In this document: piece by piece, positions 1 to 5,160 of the stretch | Position numbering within the stretch: position 1 is the stretch's first letter | Layout of the letters: each line of letters opens with the position of its first letter | Assembly: GCA_964352715.1 (NCBI GenBank) | Contig: CAYGSU010000111.1 | Location: 1 to 7,454, forward strand | DNA length: 7,454 nucleotides | From: JAVKBW01 sp964352715 | Lineage (GTDB): Bacteria; Pseudomonadota; Alphaproteobacteria; UBA8366; Aestuariispiraceae | Direction: 5' to 3' | Notes under the pieces: model-generated | The model's input: the letters and a program-made list of their open reading frames with translations, nothing else | What the model was told of the DNA's origin: nothing | Databases searched by the model: none | Made by a program: the position numbers and the translations under genes

Positions 1-2
1 TC

Positions 3-656
3 GGCGCATCGGGCGCCATCCTGTCCTACATCATGTGCAAGGGCATGAACCGGTCTATCATCAACGTCATTCTTGGCGGCTTCGGGGCCGAAGGTGGCGC
101 TGCCGCAGCCTCCGGGGGCGACGATGACCGTCCCGTGAAATCCGGCAGCCCGGAAGATGCCGCCTATTTCATGGGCAATGCGGAAAAAGTCATCATCGTG
201 CCGGGTTATGGCATGGCTGTTGCCCAGGCGCAGCATGCCCTGCGCGAAATGGCCGAACTGCTGAAAGCCAAGGGTGTCGAGGTTCGCTACGCGATCCATC
301 CGGTGGCGGGCCGCATGCCGGGCCATATGAACGTGCTGCTGGCGGAAGCCAATGTGCCGTATGACGAGGTGCTGGAACTGGAAGAGATCAACCGCGACTT
401 CTCATCCACGGACGTCGCCTTTGTGATCGGCGCCAACGATGTCACCAACCCGGCAGCAAAAACCGATCCGACGTCGCCGATTTTCGGCATGCCGATTCTG
501 GATGTTGAAAACGCCGAGAACGTGTATTTCATCAAGCGGTCGATGGCCAGCGGCTATGCCGGTGTGCAGAACGAACTGTTCTTCCGCGAAAACACGACCA
601 TGCTGTTCGGCGATGCGAAGCAGGTTTGCGAAGGCATCGTCAAGGCGCTGGAATAG
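3..656 (+). CDS. pntB: NAD(P) transhydrogenase subunit beta, C-terminal part (5' end outside window)
   Basis: This is the 3' end of the beta subunit of the membrane-bound, proton-translocating transhydrogenase, which uses the proton gradient to drive hydride transfer from NADH to NADP+. The reading frame is open from base 3 and reads GASGAILSYIMCKGMNRS, the end of the membrane domain, so the real start lies upstream. After a Gly/Ala/Asp-rich linker (about 111-150) comes the complete NADP(H)-binding domain III. It shows the dinucleotide fingerprint VPGYGMAVAQAQ (about 198-233), HPVAGRMPGHMNVLLAEA, the IGANDVTNPAA segment (about 426-458) and the usual C-terminal KRSMASGYAGVQN and FGDAKQ motifs. 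About 217 residues are visible; full PntB is usually about 460-480 aa. pntAA and pntAB are expected just upstream, outside the window. Nothing suggests damage. Identification is secure from family motifs. Confidence 0.97.
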   Translation, partial: GASGAILSYIMCKGMNRSIINVILGGFGAEGGAAAASGGDDDRPVKSGSPEDAAYFMGNAEKVIIVPGYGMAVAQAQHALREMAELLKAKGVEVRYAIHPVAGRMPGHMNVLLAEANVPYDEVLELEEINRDFSSTDVAFVIGANDVTNPAAKTDPTSPIFGMPILDVENAENVYFIKRSMASGYAGVQNELFFRENTTMLFGDAKQVCEGIVKALE

Positions 657-754
657 GCGGCGGCACGCAATCGGTTGGGTGCGACGCACTGATATCGGTC
701 AATAATACGTCCCGGAAGTAGACACGGCTTGCCGCATCGCACTAACGTTCGCTG
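657..754 (+). other. pntB to DUF1538 intergenic spacer
   Basis: This 98-nt spacer holds no convincing gene, terminator or promoter. An AT-richer patch (TCAATAATAC, about 698-707) could house a -10 box, but I find no well-spaced -35. Read-through from pntB into the DUF1538 unit is possible. Confidence 0.5.
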
Positions 755-1510
755 ATGGGCGAACATCTCAAGCGGCTGGCGAAACTGTTTCTGGGCTCGA
801 TCCGCGATCTCGCGCCGGTCATTCTTGTCATCGGCTTCTTTCAGTACGCCGTGCTGCAGCAGCCGGTTCCCAATCTCGATACGATTCTCGTCGGTCTGAT
901 TTTTGTGCTCGTCGGCCTGACCCTGTTCATTCAGGGGCTTGAAATCGGCCTGTTTCCGCTTGGCGAGTCGATGGCCAACGCCTTTGCCAGAAAAGGCAAC
1001 CTGTTTGCCCTGCTGGCCTTTGCCTTTGCACTCGGCTTCGGCACGACGGTTGCGGAACCGGCACTGATCGCGGTTGCCGACGAGGCTGCGATCGTGGCGG
1101 CGGAAGGTGGCGTCGTGGCGCCGACAGATGGTGCCAGAACCACTTATGCCGACGGTCTGCGCTATACCGTTGCCCTGTCGGTCGGTCTCGCCCTGGTGCT
1201 CGGCGTGTTCCGGATTCTGAAGGGCTGGCCGATCCACTACATCATAGCCGCAGGATATATCTGCGTTGTCGCGCTGACCTTTCTTGCCCCGGCAGAGATC
1301 ATCGGCATCGCCTATGATTCCGGAGGCGTAACCACCAGCACCATAACCGTACCGCTGGTGGCGGCGCTGGGCGTTGGCCTGGCCAGCATCATCAAGGGCC
1401 GCAACCCGATGATCGACGGGTTCGGCCTGATCGCCTTCGCAAGCCTGACGCCGATGATCTTCGTGATGGTTTTTGGTATGGTTTACAAAGAATTTCTGTC
1501 GGGCGGGTGA
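755..1510 (+). CDS. DUF1538 membrane protein, first subunit (UmpA-like, putative cation/proton antiporter)
   Basis: A 251-aa, very hydrophobic inner-membrane protein with the DUF1538 signatures: LxxGLEIGLFPLG (about 57-70), TTVAEPALIAVADEA (97-111), AYDSGGVTTSTITVP (186-200) and IDGFGLIAFASLTP (220-233). The conserved Glu and Asp inside or next to membrane segments suit an ion path. I recall DUF1538 pairs, named UmpA and UmpB, reported to act together as a Na+(Li+,K+)/H+ antiporter in Halomonas; transfer of that role to this protein is inference. The ATG at 755 is chosen because the protein then begins with a short amphipathic stretch followed by the family-typical RDLAPVILVIGFFQ, but no clear Shine-Dalgarno sequence precedes it. 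Its stop overlaps the GTG start of the second DUF1538 gene (GTGA), pointing to coupled translation. A soluble insert at about 108-135 is absent or different in the paralogue. Confidence 0.9.
   Translation: MGEHLKRLAKLFLGSIRDLAPVILVIGFFQYAVLQQPVPNLDTILVGLIFVLVGLTLFIQGLEIGLFPLGESMANAFARKGNLFALLAFAFALGFGTTVAEPALIAVADEAAIVAAEGGVVAPTDGARTTYADGLRYTVALSVGLALVLGVFRILKGWPIHYIIAAGYICVVALTFLAPAEIIGIAYDSGGVTTSTITVPLVAALGVGLASIIKGRNPMIDGFGLIAFASLTPMIFVMVFGMVYKEFLSGG
1410..1440 (+). repeat. 31-nt exact direct repeat, copy 1 (first DUF1538 gene)
   Basis: Bases 1410-1440 are identical to 2189-2219, in the same codon phase, and encode the shared motif IDGFGLIAFA. The flanking bases on both sides differ. Strong protein constraint explains part of the match, but third codon positions are also identical throughout. 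Confidence 0.9.
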
Positions 1511-2310
1511 CCGGTATGGCGATGCAGCTTCTCGACACCCTGGTCTATACTTTTCTGGCAACGGTGCTGGATGTGCTGCCGATTCTGGCCATCCTTCTGG
1601 GTTTCCAGCTTCTGGTCCTGCGGCGCAAGCCACCCAAGGCAAAACGGGTCGCGTTCGGCTTCATCTATGTGTTGATCGGGCTGACATTCTTTCTGGTCGG
1701 GCTAGAAATGGCGCTGTTTCCGCTCGGCAAGACCATGGCCGTACAACTGACGGATCCCGGTTTTCTCGGCATCGGCAGCGCGGTTCTGTCGGGCGAGATC
1801 GACTGGCGGCTGTATATGTGGGTCTATGTCTTCGCGGCGGCGATCGGGTTTTCGACGACCATCGCGGAGCCGTCACTGATCGCGGTGGCGCTGAAGGCGG
1901 AGGAGATTTCCGGCGGCAGCCTCTCATCCGTCGGTCTCAGGATTGCCGTTGCCGTCGGCGTCGCCTTCGGTGTGTCGCTTGGCACCTATCGCATCGTTAC
2001 CGGCACGCCGCTCTACGCGTATATCATCGTCGGCTATGTCATCGTCATCATCCAGACGGTATTCGCCCCGCGCAGCATCGTGCCGCTGGCCTACGATTCA
2101 GGCGGGGTCACGACATCGACCGTCACCGTGCCGGTTGTCGCTGCCCTGGGCCTCGGCCTTGCATCGACGATACCGGGGCGCAGTCCGCTGATCGACGGGT
2201 TCGGCCTGATCGCCTTCGCCAGCCTGTTTCCGATCATGACCGTGATGGGTTATGCACAAATTATGGAATTTTTGGCGCGTCCGCGTGCCGTGAAGGAGGG
2301 AGCGGAATAA
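1507..2310 (+). CDS. DUF1538 membrane protein, second subunit (UmpB-like, putative cation/proton antiporter)
   Basis: A 267-aa membrane protein paralogous to its upstream neighbour. The same motifs occur in the same order: LVGLEMALFPLG (63-74), TTIAEPSLIAVALKAEE (117-133), AYDSGGVTTSTVTVP (195-209) and IDGFGLIAFASLFP (229-242). Two related subunits side by side suggest a heterodimeric transporter, matching the two-protein requirement I recall for UmpAB. The longest start is GTG at 1507, overlapping the previous stop; ATG codons at 1516 and 1522 are plausible alternatives, since no strong Shine-Dalgarno sequence separates them. The C-terminus is short and charged (RPRAVKEGAE) and its last codon shares one base with the next gene's start (TAATG). 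Ion specificity cannot be read from the sequence. Confidence 0.9.
   Translation: MTGMAMQLLDTLVYTFLATVLDVLPILAILLGFQLLVLRRKPPKAKRVAFGFIYVLIGLTFFLVGLEMALFPLGKTMAVQLTDPGFLGIGSAVLSGEIDWRLYMWVYVFAAAIGFSTTIAEPSLIAVALKAEEISGGSLSSVGLRIAVAVGVAFGVSLGTYRIVTGTPLYAYIIVGYVIVIIQTVFAPRSIVPLAYDSGGVTTSTVTVPVVAALGLGLASTIPGRSPLIDGFGLIAFASLFPIMTVMGYAQIMEFLARPRAVKEGAE
2189..2219 (+). repeat. 31-nt exact direct repeat, copy 2 (second DUF1538 gene)
   Basis: Second copy of the 31-base identity at 1410-1440, encoding IDGFGLIAFA near the C-terminus of the second DUF1538 protein. It lies 779 nt downstream of copy 1 in the same orientation. Confidence 0.9.
2293..2299 (+). promoter_or_regulatory. strong Shine-Dalgarno site of the PII-like gene
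   Basis: AAGGAGG lies 10 nt before the ATG at 2310, inside the 3' end of the second DUF1538 gene. It fixes the start of the PII-like gene within a longer open frame and suggests this regulator has its own efficient ribosome loading, unlike the DUF1538 genes, whose sites are weak. Confidence 0.75.
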
Positions 2311-2660
2311 TGAAATTCAAGCTGATCGTCGCCGTTGTCGACGACGAAGCGACGGACGAGGTAATCGCCGCCGCCAGAGAAGCGGGGGCGACCGGCGCCA
2401 CCGTCATCCCGAATGCAAGAGGCGAGGGGCTGAAAGCGGAACGCACATTTTTCGGTCTCGAACTGTCCGCATCGCGCGACATCATCCTGTTTCTGGTGGT
2501 GGCCGAACGGGCGCGGATGATCCTTGAAGCGATCGACAAGGGGGCGGGGTTGACTGAAAAGTCCGATGTCGGCATCGCCCTGCAACTGGATATCGAAGAT
2601 GTCGTTGGCTTGCGCAGCCAACTGGCAGTTCTGGAAAAAGAAGTTGAGGAAGAACTATGA
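2310..2660 (+). CDS. PII-like (GlnB-superfamily) small regulatory protein
   Basis: A 116-aa soluble protein with a PII-like pattern: beta strand KLIVAVVDD (4-12), helix EVIAAAREAGATGATVI (17-33), a short loop NARGEG (35-40), then RTFFGLELSASRDIILFLVV (45-64), helix ARMILEAIDKGAGL (68-81) and strand VGIALQLDIEDVVGL (87-101). Canonical GlnB/GlnK has a long T-loop with a uridylylated Tyr51; here the loop is shorter and holds no tyrosine, so classical nitrogen signalling is unlikely. PII-like proteins often sit next to transporters and gate them after binding nucleotides (SbtB with SbtA is one example), so control of the DUF1538 pair is my inference. The ATG at 2310 is fixed by AAGGAGG at 2293-2299 and by the TAATG overlap with the upstream stop. 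The C-terminus ends in an acidic helix (LEKEVEEEL). Its stop overlaps the next gene (ATGA). Confidence 0.8.
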   Translation: MKFKLIVAVVDDEATDEVIAAAREAGATGATVIPNARGEGLKAERTFFGLELSASRDIILFLVVAERARMILEAIDKGAGLTEKSDVGIALQLDIEDVVGLRSQLAVLEKEVEEEL

Positions 2661-3033
2661 GCGATATGAAAGCGGTAAAGGTCGGCGACGTGATGACCCG
2701 TGAAATCAAGATGATCAGCGGGCTCGTTTCGGTGCAGGAAGCAATCGACACGATGAAGGAAAGCCGGATTCGCTCGCTGGTGGTGGAACGGCGCGACGAG
2801 GACGACGAATACGGCGTTATCGGCGTTTCGGATATTGCGCGCGAGGTTATCGCGAAAAACCGGTCGGCCGAACGGGTCTCGGTTTATGAAATCATGTCGA
2901 AGCCGGTAATGACGATCCCGGTGGATATGCGCATTCGCTATGCGGTGCGTCTGCTCGTACGGTTTCAGATCAGCCGGGCCATCGTGGTCGACCAGAACCG
3001 CACGCCGATCGGCGTCGCTACTCTGCGCGACTT
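2657..3033 (+). CDS. CBS-domain pair protein, 3' end lost in assembly gap
   Basis: The 125 complete residues visible make up nearly two CBS motifs. The first spans about residues 9-65 (VGDVMTREIKMISG, then SLVVERRDEDDEYGVIGVSDI) and the second about 77-125 (YEIMSKPVMTIP, then RAIVVDQNRTPIGVATLRD). CBS pairs (Bateman modules) bind adenosine ligands such as AMP, ATP or SAM and regulate enzymes and channels. No catalytic domain is fused, so this is a stand-alone module. It starts with ATG at 2657, overlapping the PII-like stop by 4 nt, with GAGGA 6 nt upstream. Its place as fourth gene of the DUF1538 unit suggests it senses energy charge for the transporter; this is inference. The frame is open into the N run at codon 126 (TTN). 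By family length only a short tail should be missing, but a longer C-terminal domain cannot be excluded. Confidence 0.88.
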
Positions 3034-3133
3034 NNNNNNNNNNNNNNNNNNNNNNNNNNNNNNNNNNNNNNNNNNNNNNNNNNNNNNNNNNNNNNNNNNN
3101 NNNNNNNNNNNNNNNNNNNNNNNNNNNNNNNNN
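3034..3133. other. assembly gap of 100 N
   Basis: Exactly 100 undetermined bases separate the CBS gene (plus strand) from the VOC-family gene (minus strand), both open into the gap. A round 100 N usually marks a scaffold join of unknown length. The VOC protein alone should need roughly 150 nt or more to finish, so the true gap is probably larger than drawn, and adjacency of the two sides depends on the scaffolding. Confidence 0.97.
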
Positions 3134-3360
3134 TTGTCGGAATAGGTGTGGTCGGCATGCAGCATCCAGTCGACGGAACCCGCTTTCAGAACCGCAAAAT
3201 CCTCGTTCCAGTAAACGGTTTTGGCCTGCAGCACGGTCTCGGCGAAGGCGATGCTTTGCCGCATGTCGGTCACCAGAAAGTTGACGCCGAAACCGCGCAA
3301 CGACCGCCCGTAATCCGGCGCGCTGACAGTCCAGGGGTCTCTGGTGCTTTTTGACGTCAT
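3134..3360 (-). CDS. VOC-superfamily (glyoxalase/bleomycin-resistance/dioxygenase-like) protein, 3' end lost in gap
   Basis: The N-terminal 75 residues of a minus-strand gene are visible. After a polar leader (1-22) the pattern GFGVNFLVTDMRQSIAFAETVLQ (23-45) is the beta-alpha start of a VOC module, followed by strands around KTVYWNEDFAVLKAG and VDWMLHADHTYSD. VOC proteins are metal-dependent enzymes (glyoxalase, dioxygenase, epimerase) or ligand-binding proteins. The reaction cannot be assigned, because the second half of the module, with most metal ligands, lies in the gap. His68 and His71 are visible, but the usual metal His early in strand 1 is not. The ATG at 3360 is the obvious start; a TAGG-type weak ribosome site precedes it. 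The gene is separated from rpsU by a terminator, so it probably has its own promoter in the roughly 30 nt between. Confidence 0.7.
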
Positions 3361-3387
3361 TGCCTACACATCTGATTTATAGTGCCG

Positions 3388-3424
3388 GAAACAACAAAAC
3401 GCCCTCTCGCAGAGCGGGAGGACG
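3388..3424 (-). terminator. rho-independent terminator of rpsU
   Basis: Read on the minus strand, 3424-3414 pairs with 3410-3400 around a 3-nt loop (TCT). Ten of 11 positions can pair, including one G-U, with a single C/A mismatch. The stem is followed at once by TTTTGTTGTTT. Read on the plus strand the hairpin is not followed by a T run, so it serves rpsU, whose stop lies about 50 nt upstream of the stem. It should insulate rpsU from the VOC-family gene. Confidence 0.75.
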
Positions 3425-3472
3425 TGTCGCTGTCCATCAACGACTGTCTGCCCGCTTGCACGGGCGGGTCGC

Positions 3473-3676
3473 CTAAAAACCGTCGCGTTCCAGCCGCTTG
3501 CGCAGCAGTTTGCGATGCCGGCGAACCGCTTCGGCCCGCTCGCGGGCGCGCTTTTCGGACGGTTTTTCGAAATGCCGACGAAGTTTCATTTCGCGGAAAA
3601 TACCTTCACGCTGCATCTTTTTCTTCAGCGCGCGAAGAGCCTGATCCACATTGTTATCTCGGACAACAACCTGCAC
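3473..3676 (-). CDS. rpsU: 30S ribosomal protein S21
   Basis: A 67-aa, strongly basic protein beginning MQVVVRDNNVDQALRALKKKMQREG and ending KLLRKRLERDGF, the typical S21 layout (VxVRxNExxxxALRxxKRxxxREGxxxExR, then an Arg/Lys-rich tail). S21 binds the 30S platform near the 3' end of 16S rRNA and helps initiate translation. The start is GTG at 3676, preceded by GAAGGTG about 7 nt upstream on the minus strand. A promoter (3770-3798) and a terminator (3388-3424) frame it as a single-gene transcript. It is transcribed away from def and the COQ9 gene; COQ9-family members of proteobacteria were once catalogued as 'rpsU-divergently transcribed protein' for this arrangement. Confidence 0.96.
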   Translation of the reverse strand: MQVVVRDNNVDQALRALKKKMQREGIFREMKLRRHFEKPSEKRARERAEAVRRHRKLLRKRLERDGF

Positions 3677-3742
3677 GTTTCACACCTTCTTTTCAGTGTT
3701 CGATCCAAAACCACTACCAGAGCGACTTCATGCCGCCCTGCG

Positions 3743-3765
3743 CCCCGGTTGTACCCGGGACGGGG
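3743..3765 (-). promoter_or_regulatory. GC-rich hairpin at the start of the predicted rpsU leader
   Basis: On the minus strand CCCGG (3759-3755), a 6-nt loop and CCGGG (3748-3744) form a perfect 5-bp stem; an alternative outer pairing of CCCCG with CGGGG (3765-3761 with 3747-3743) is also possible. If transcription starts near 3763 this would be the extreme 5' end of the rpsU mRNA, where it could stabilise the message or take part in control. It has no T run, so it is not a terminator. Confidence 0.3.
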
Positions 3766-3769
3766 CCAG

Positions 3770-3798
3770 CGTATATCATGCTGTGTAACCATTGTAAA
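3770..3798 (-). promoter_or_regulatory. putative sigma70-type extended -10 promoter of rpsU
   Basis: On the minus strand, TTTACA (3798-3793, 5 of 6 matches to the -35 consensus) is followed after 17 nt by TATACG (3775-3770, 4 of 6), with a TGA directly upstream that gives an extended -10 element (TGATATACG). Transcription would begin near 3763, giving an rpsU leader of about 87 nt. Confidence 0.55.
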
Positions 3799-3832
3799 AC
3801 TGCAAAAGTGGTGAATTCTCTGGGGTTTTACA
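3793..3832. repeat. 8-bp perfect inverted repeat in the rpsU/def divergent spacer
   Basis: TGTAAAAC (3793-3800) and GTTTTACA (3825-3832) are perfect inverted copies, 32 nt apart start to start, about three helical turns. The left arm contains the rpsU -35 box and the right arm abuts the AT-rich TTAAATTAA where a def promoter would lie. This could be a bound operator or two mirrored -35 boxes. The dyad is seen in the sequence; its role is inferred. Confidence 0.4.
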
Positions 3833-3864
3833 CTTAAATTAACTGGCAAGAGACGAGTTCGGCG

Positions 3865-4461
3865 ATGGCAATTCTGAAAATTGCGAAAATGGGTCATCCT
3901 GTTCTGCGCCGTGTCGCCGATCCTTTGGGCGATCCGAAACACCCTGCCGTGACGGATCTTATTGCAAGCATGGTCGATACCCTGGCGGATGCCGGAGGCA
4001 CCGGCCTTGCTGCGCCGCAGGTGCATATGCCGGTTCGGCTGCTGGTCTATTTCGTCTCGCAGCGTCGGCTGGCGCCAGGCGAAGAAGAAGTGCCGCTGCG
4101 GGCACTGATCAACCCGGAAATCGAATTGCTGGGTGACGAGATTATCTATGACTGGGAAGGGTGCCTGTCGGTTCCCGGACTGACCGGTCTCGTGCCGCGA
4201 TTCAACAGCTTGCGCCTGAGCGCGGTGCTGGAAACCGGCGAAGAGATTGAAGAAGAAGTGCACGGATTCCATGCGCGGGTGTTGCAGCACGAATTCGACC
4301 ACCTGGATGGTATATTGTACCCTGAGCGAATGAATGATCTGTCACTGTTGATGTTCAATGATCAGATGAAACACGGTATACCGGATAGAGCATGGACATT
4401 GATGGGAAAGGAGCCTCCCGACGATGACGAAGAAAGCAACGGCGAAGAAAGCTTCGGCTAG
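3865..4461 (+). CDS. def: peptide deformylase
   Basis: A 198-aa metalloenzyme that removes the formyl group from the N-terminal methionine of new proteins. All three family motifs are present: GGTGLAAPQV (44-53), EGCLSVPG (98-105) and QHEFDHLDG (141-149). Metal ligands are Cys100, His142 and His146; the catalytic base is Glu143. The length is slightly above the usual 165-185 aa because of an acidic C-terminal tail (EPPDDDEESNGEESFG). The ATG at 3865 follows a purine-rich but weak ribosome site (AAGAGACGAG). It is not next to fmt here, so it may be a second deformylase, as many alphaproteobacteria carry more than one; this is inference. Its last 38 nt overlap the COQ9 gene in another frame, and the two likely share a transcript starting in the rpsU/def spacer. 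Confidence 0.95.
   Translation: MAILKIAKMGHPVLRRVADPLGDPKHPAVTDLIASMVDTLADAGGTGLAAPQVHMPVRLLVYFVSQRRLAPGEEEVPLRALINPEIELLGDEIIYDWEGCLSVPGLTGLVPRFNSLRLSAVLETGEEIEEEVHGFHARVLQHEFDHLDGILYPERMNDLSLLMFNDQMKHGIPDRAWTLMGKEPPDDDEESNGEESFG
4407..4413 (+). promoter_or_regulatory. Shine-Dalgarno site of the COQ9-family gene
   Basis: AAAGGAG lies inside def, 10 nt before the ATG at 4424. It decides the start of the COQ9 gene in favour of the overlapping position rather than a later start beyond the def stop. Confidence 0.7.
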
Positions 4462-5140
4462 CCGGAAAAAACCCGGACCGAAGGAACCGTCTCTGGAAGC
4501 GTTGCGCGATACGCTGCTGCGCGCCGCCCTGCCGCATGTTCCGTTTGACGGCTGGACGAAAACAGCCTTGCTGCGCGGTGCGGCCGAAGCAGGCTATTCG
4601 TCAACAGACGCCATGCGCGCGTTTCCCGATGGTGCGCGCGACATGATCTCCTGGCATGCCCGCCAGGCCGATAGACTGATGATGCAGCAGCTTGAAAAGC
4701 TTGATCTGCCGTCGATGCGCATCCGCGACAGGATTGCAACGGCAGTTCGGGTTCGGCTGGAACAGAATACCGGCGACAAGGAAGCCATTCGGCGCGCCAT
4801 GACTTTTCTGGCAATGCCGCAGAACGCGGCGCTGGCAACCCAGAGCCTGTACCGCACGGTGGATGACATGTGGTTTGCCGCCGGCGATACGGCGACCGAC
4901 TGGAACTTCTATACCAAGCGCCTGCTTCTGGCCGGCGTTTACTCATCGACGCTGCTGTTCTGGCTGAACGACCGGTCGGAAGACCATGCCGATACCTGGG
5001 CGTTTCTGGACCGGCGCATCGAAAACGTCATGCAGGTGCCGAAACTGACCGGACGGCTGACCGGCGCAATGGAAAAATTCGCCGGCTTCCTGCCGAGGCA
5101 GGCGCGGGCGTTTCGCGATTTCCGCCCGCGGTCCGGTTAA
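4424..5140 (+). CDS. COQ9-family protein (ubiquinone biosynthesis accessory factor)
   Basis: A 238-aa protein of the COQ9 family (the 'rpsU-divergently transcribed protein' family). In eukaryotes COQ9 is a lipid-binding protein with a TetR-like fold that presents intermediates to the hydroxylase COQ7. Here a TetR-like helical N-terminal part (about 24-75, with GWTKTALLRGAAEAG) is followed by the family core: VDDMWFAAGDTATDWNFYTK (146-165) and LLAGVYSSTLLFWLND (168-183). A Lys/Ala-rich leader (MTKKATAKKASASRKKPGPK) precedes the fold. The ATG at 4424 is supported by AAAGGAG at 4407-4413, 10 nt upstream, which makes the gene overlap def by 38 nt. The family call is firm; the exact role in bacterial ubiquinone synthesis is inferred from the eukaryotic protein. 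Confidence 0.9.
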   Translation: MTKKATAKKASASRKKPGPKEPSLEALRDTLLRAALPHVPFDGWTKTALLRGAAEAGYSSTDAMRAFPDGARDMISWHARQADRLMMQQLEKLDLPSMRIRDRIATAVRVRLEQNTGDKEAIRRAMTFLAMPQNAALATQSLYRTVDDMWFAAGDTATDWNFYTKRLLLAGVYSSTLLFWLNDRSEDHADTWAFLDRRIENVMQVPKLTGRLTGAMEKFAGFLPRQARAFRDFRPRSG

Positions 5141-5160
5141 CCGGCTGACAGCGGCTTCCC

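Noticed and set aside
554..1642. Long minus-strand open frame (362 codons) opposite the pntB end and first DUF1538 gene
   Set aside because: Its translation is low-complexity Arg/Gln/His-rich with no family motifs, and it is the antisense shadow of clearly motif-bearing genes in GC-rich DNA.
1473..2309. Upstream extension of the PII-like frame to 1473
   Set aside because: The extension overlaps the whole second DUF1538 gene, is Arg/His-rich with no recognisable domain, and the AAGGAGG plus ATG at 2310 gives a normal-length PII-like protein.
3446..3470. GC-rich hairpin just after the rpsU stop as a terminator
   Set aside because: The GCCCG/CGGGC stem is short and has no T run on the minus strand; the hairpin at 3400-3424 with TTTTGTTGTTT is a far better terminator.
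3382..3837. Plus-strand open frame across rpsU and its spacers
   Set aside because: It covers the rpsU gene in antisense together with its terminator and promoter, and lacks a ribosome site or coherent composition.
3833..3864. def promoter at TTAAATTAA
   Set aside because: The AT-rich patch could be a -10 box, but no -35 with proper spacing reaches even half consensus, so I did not list it as a promoter.
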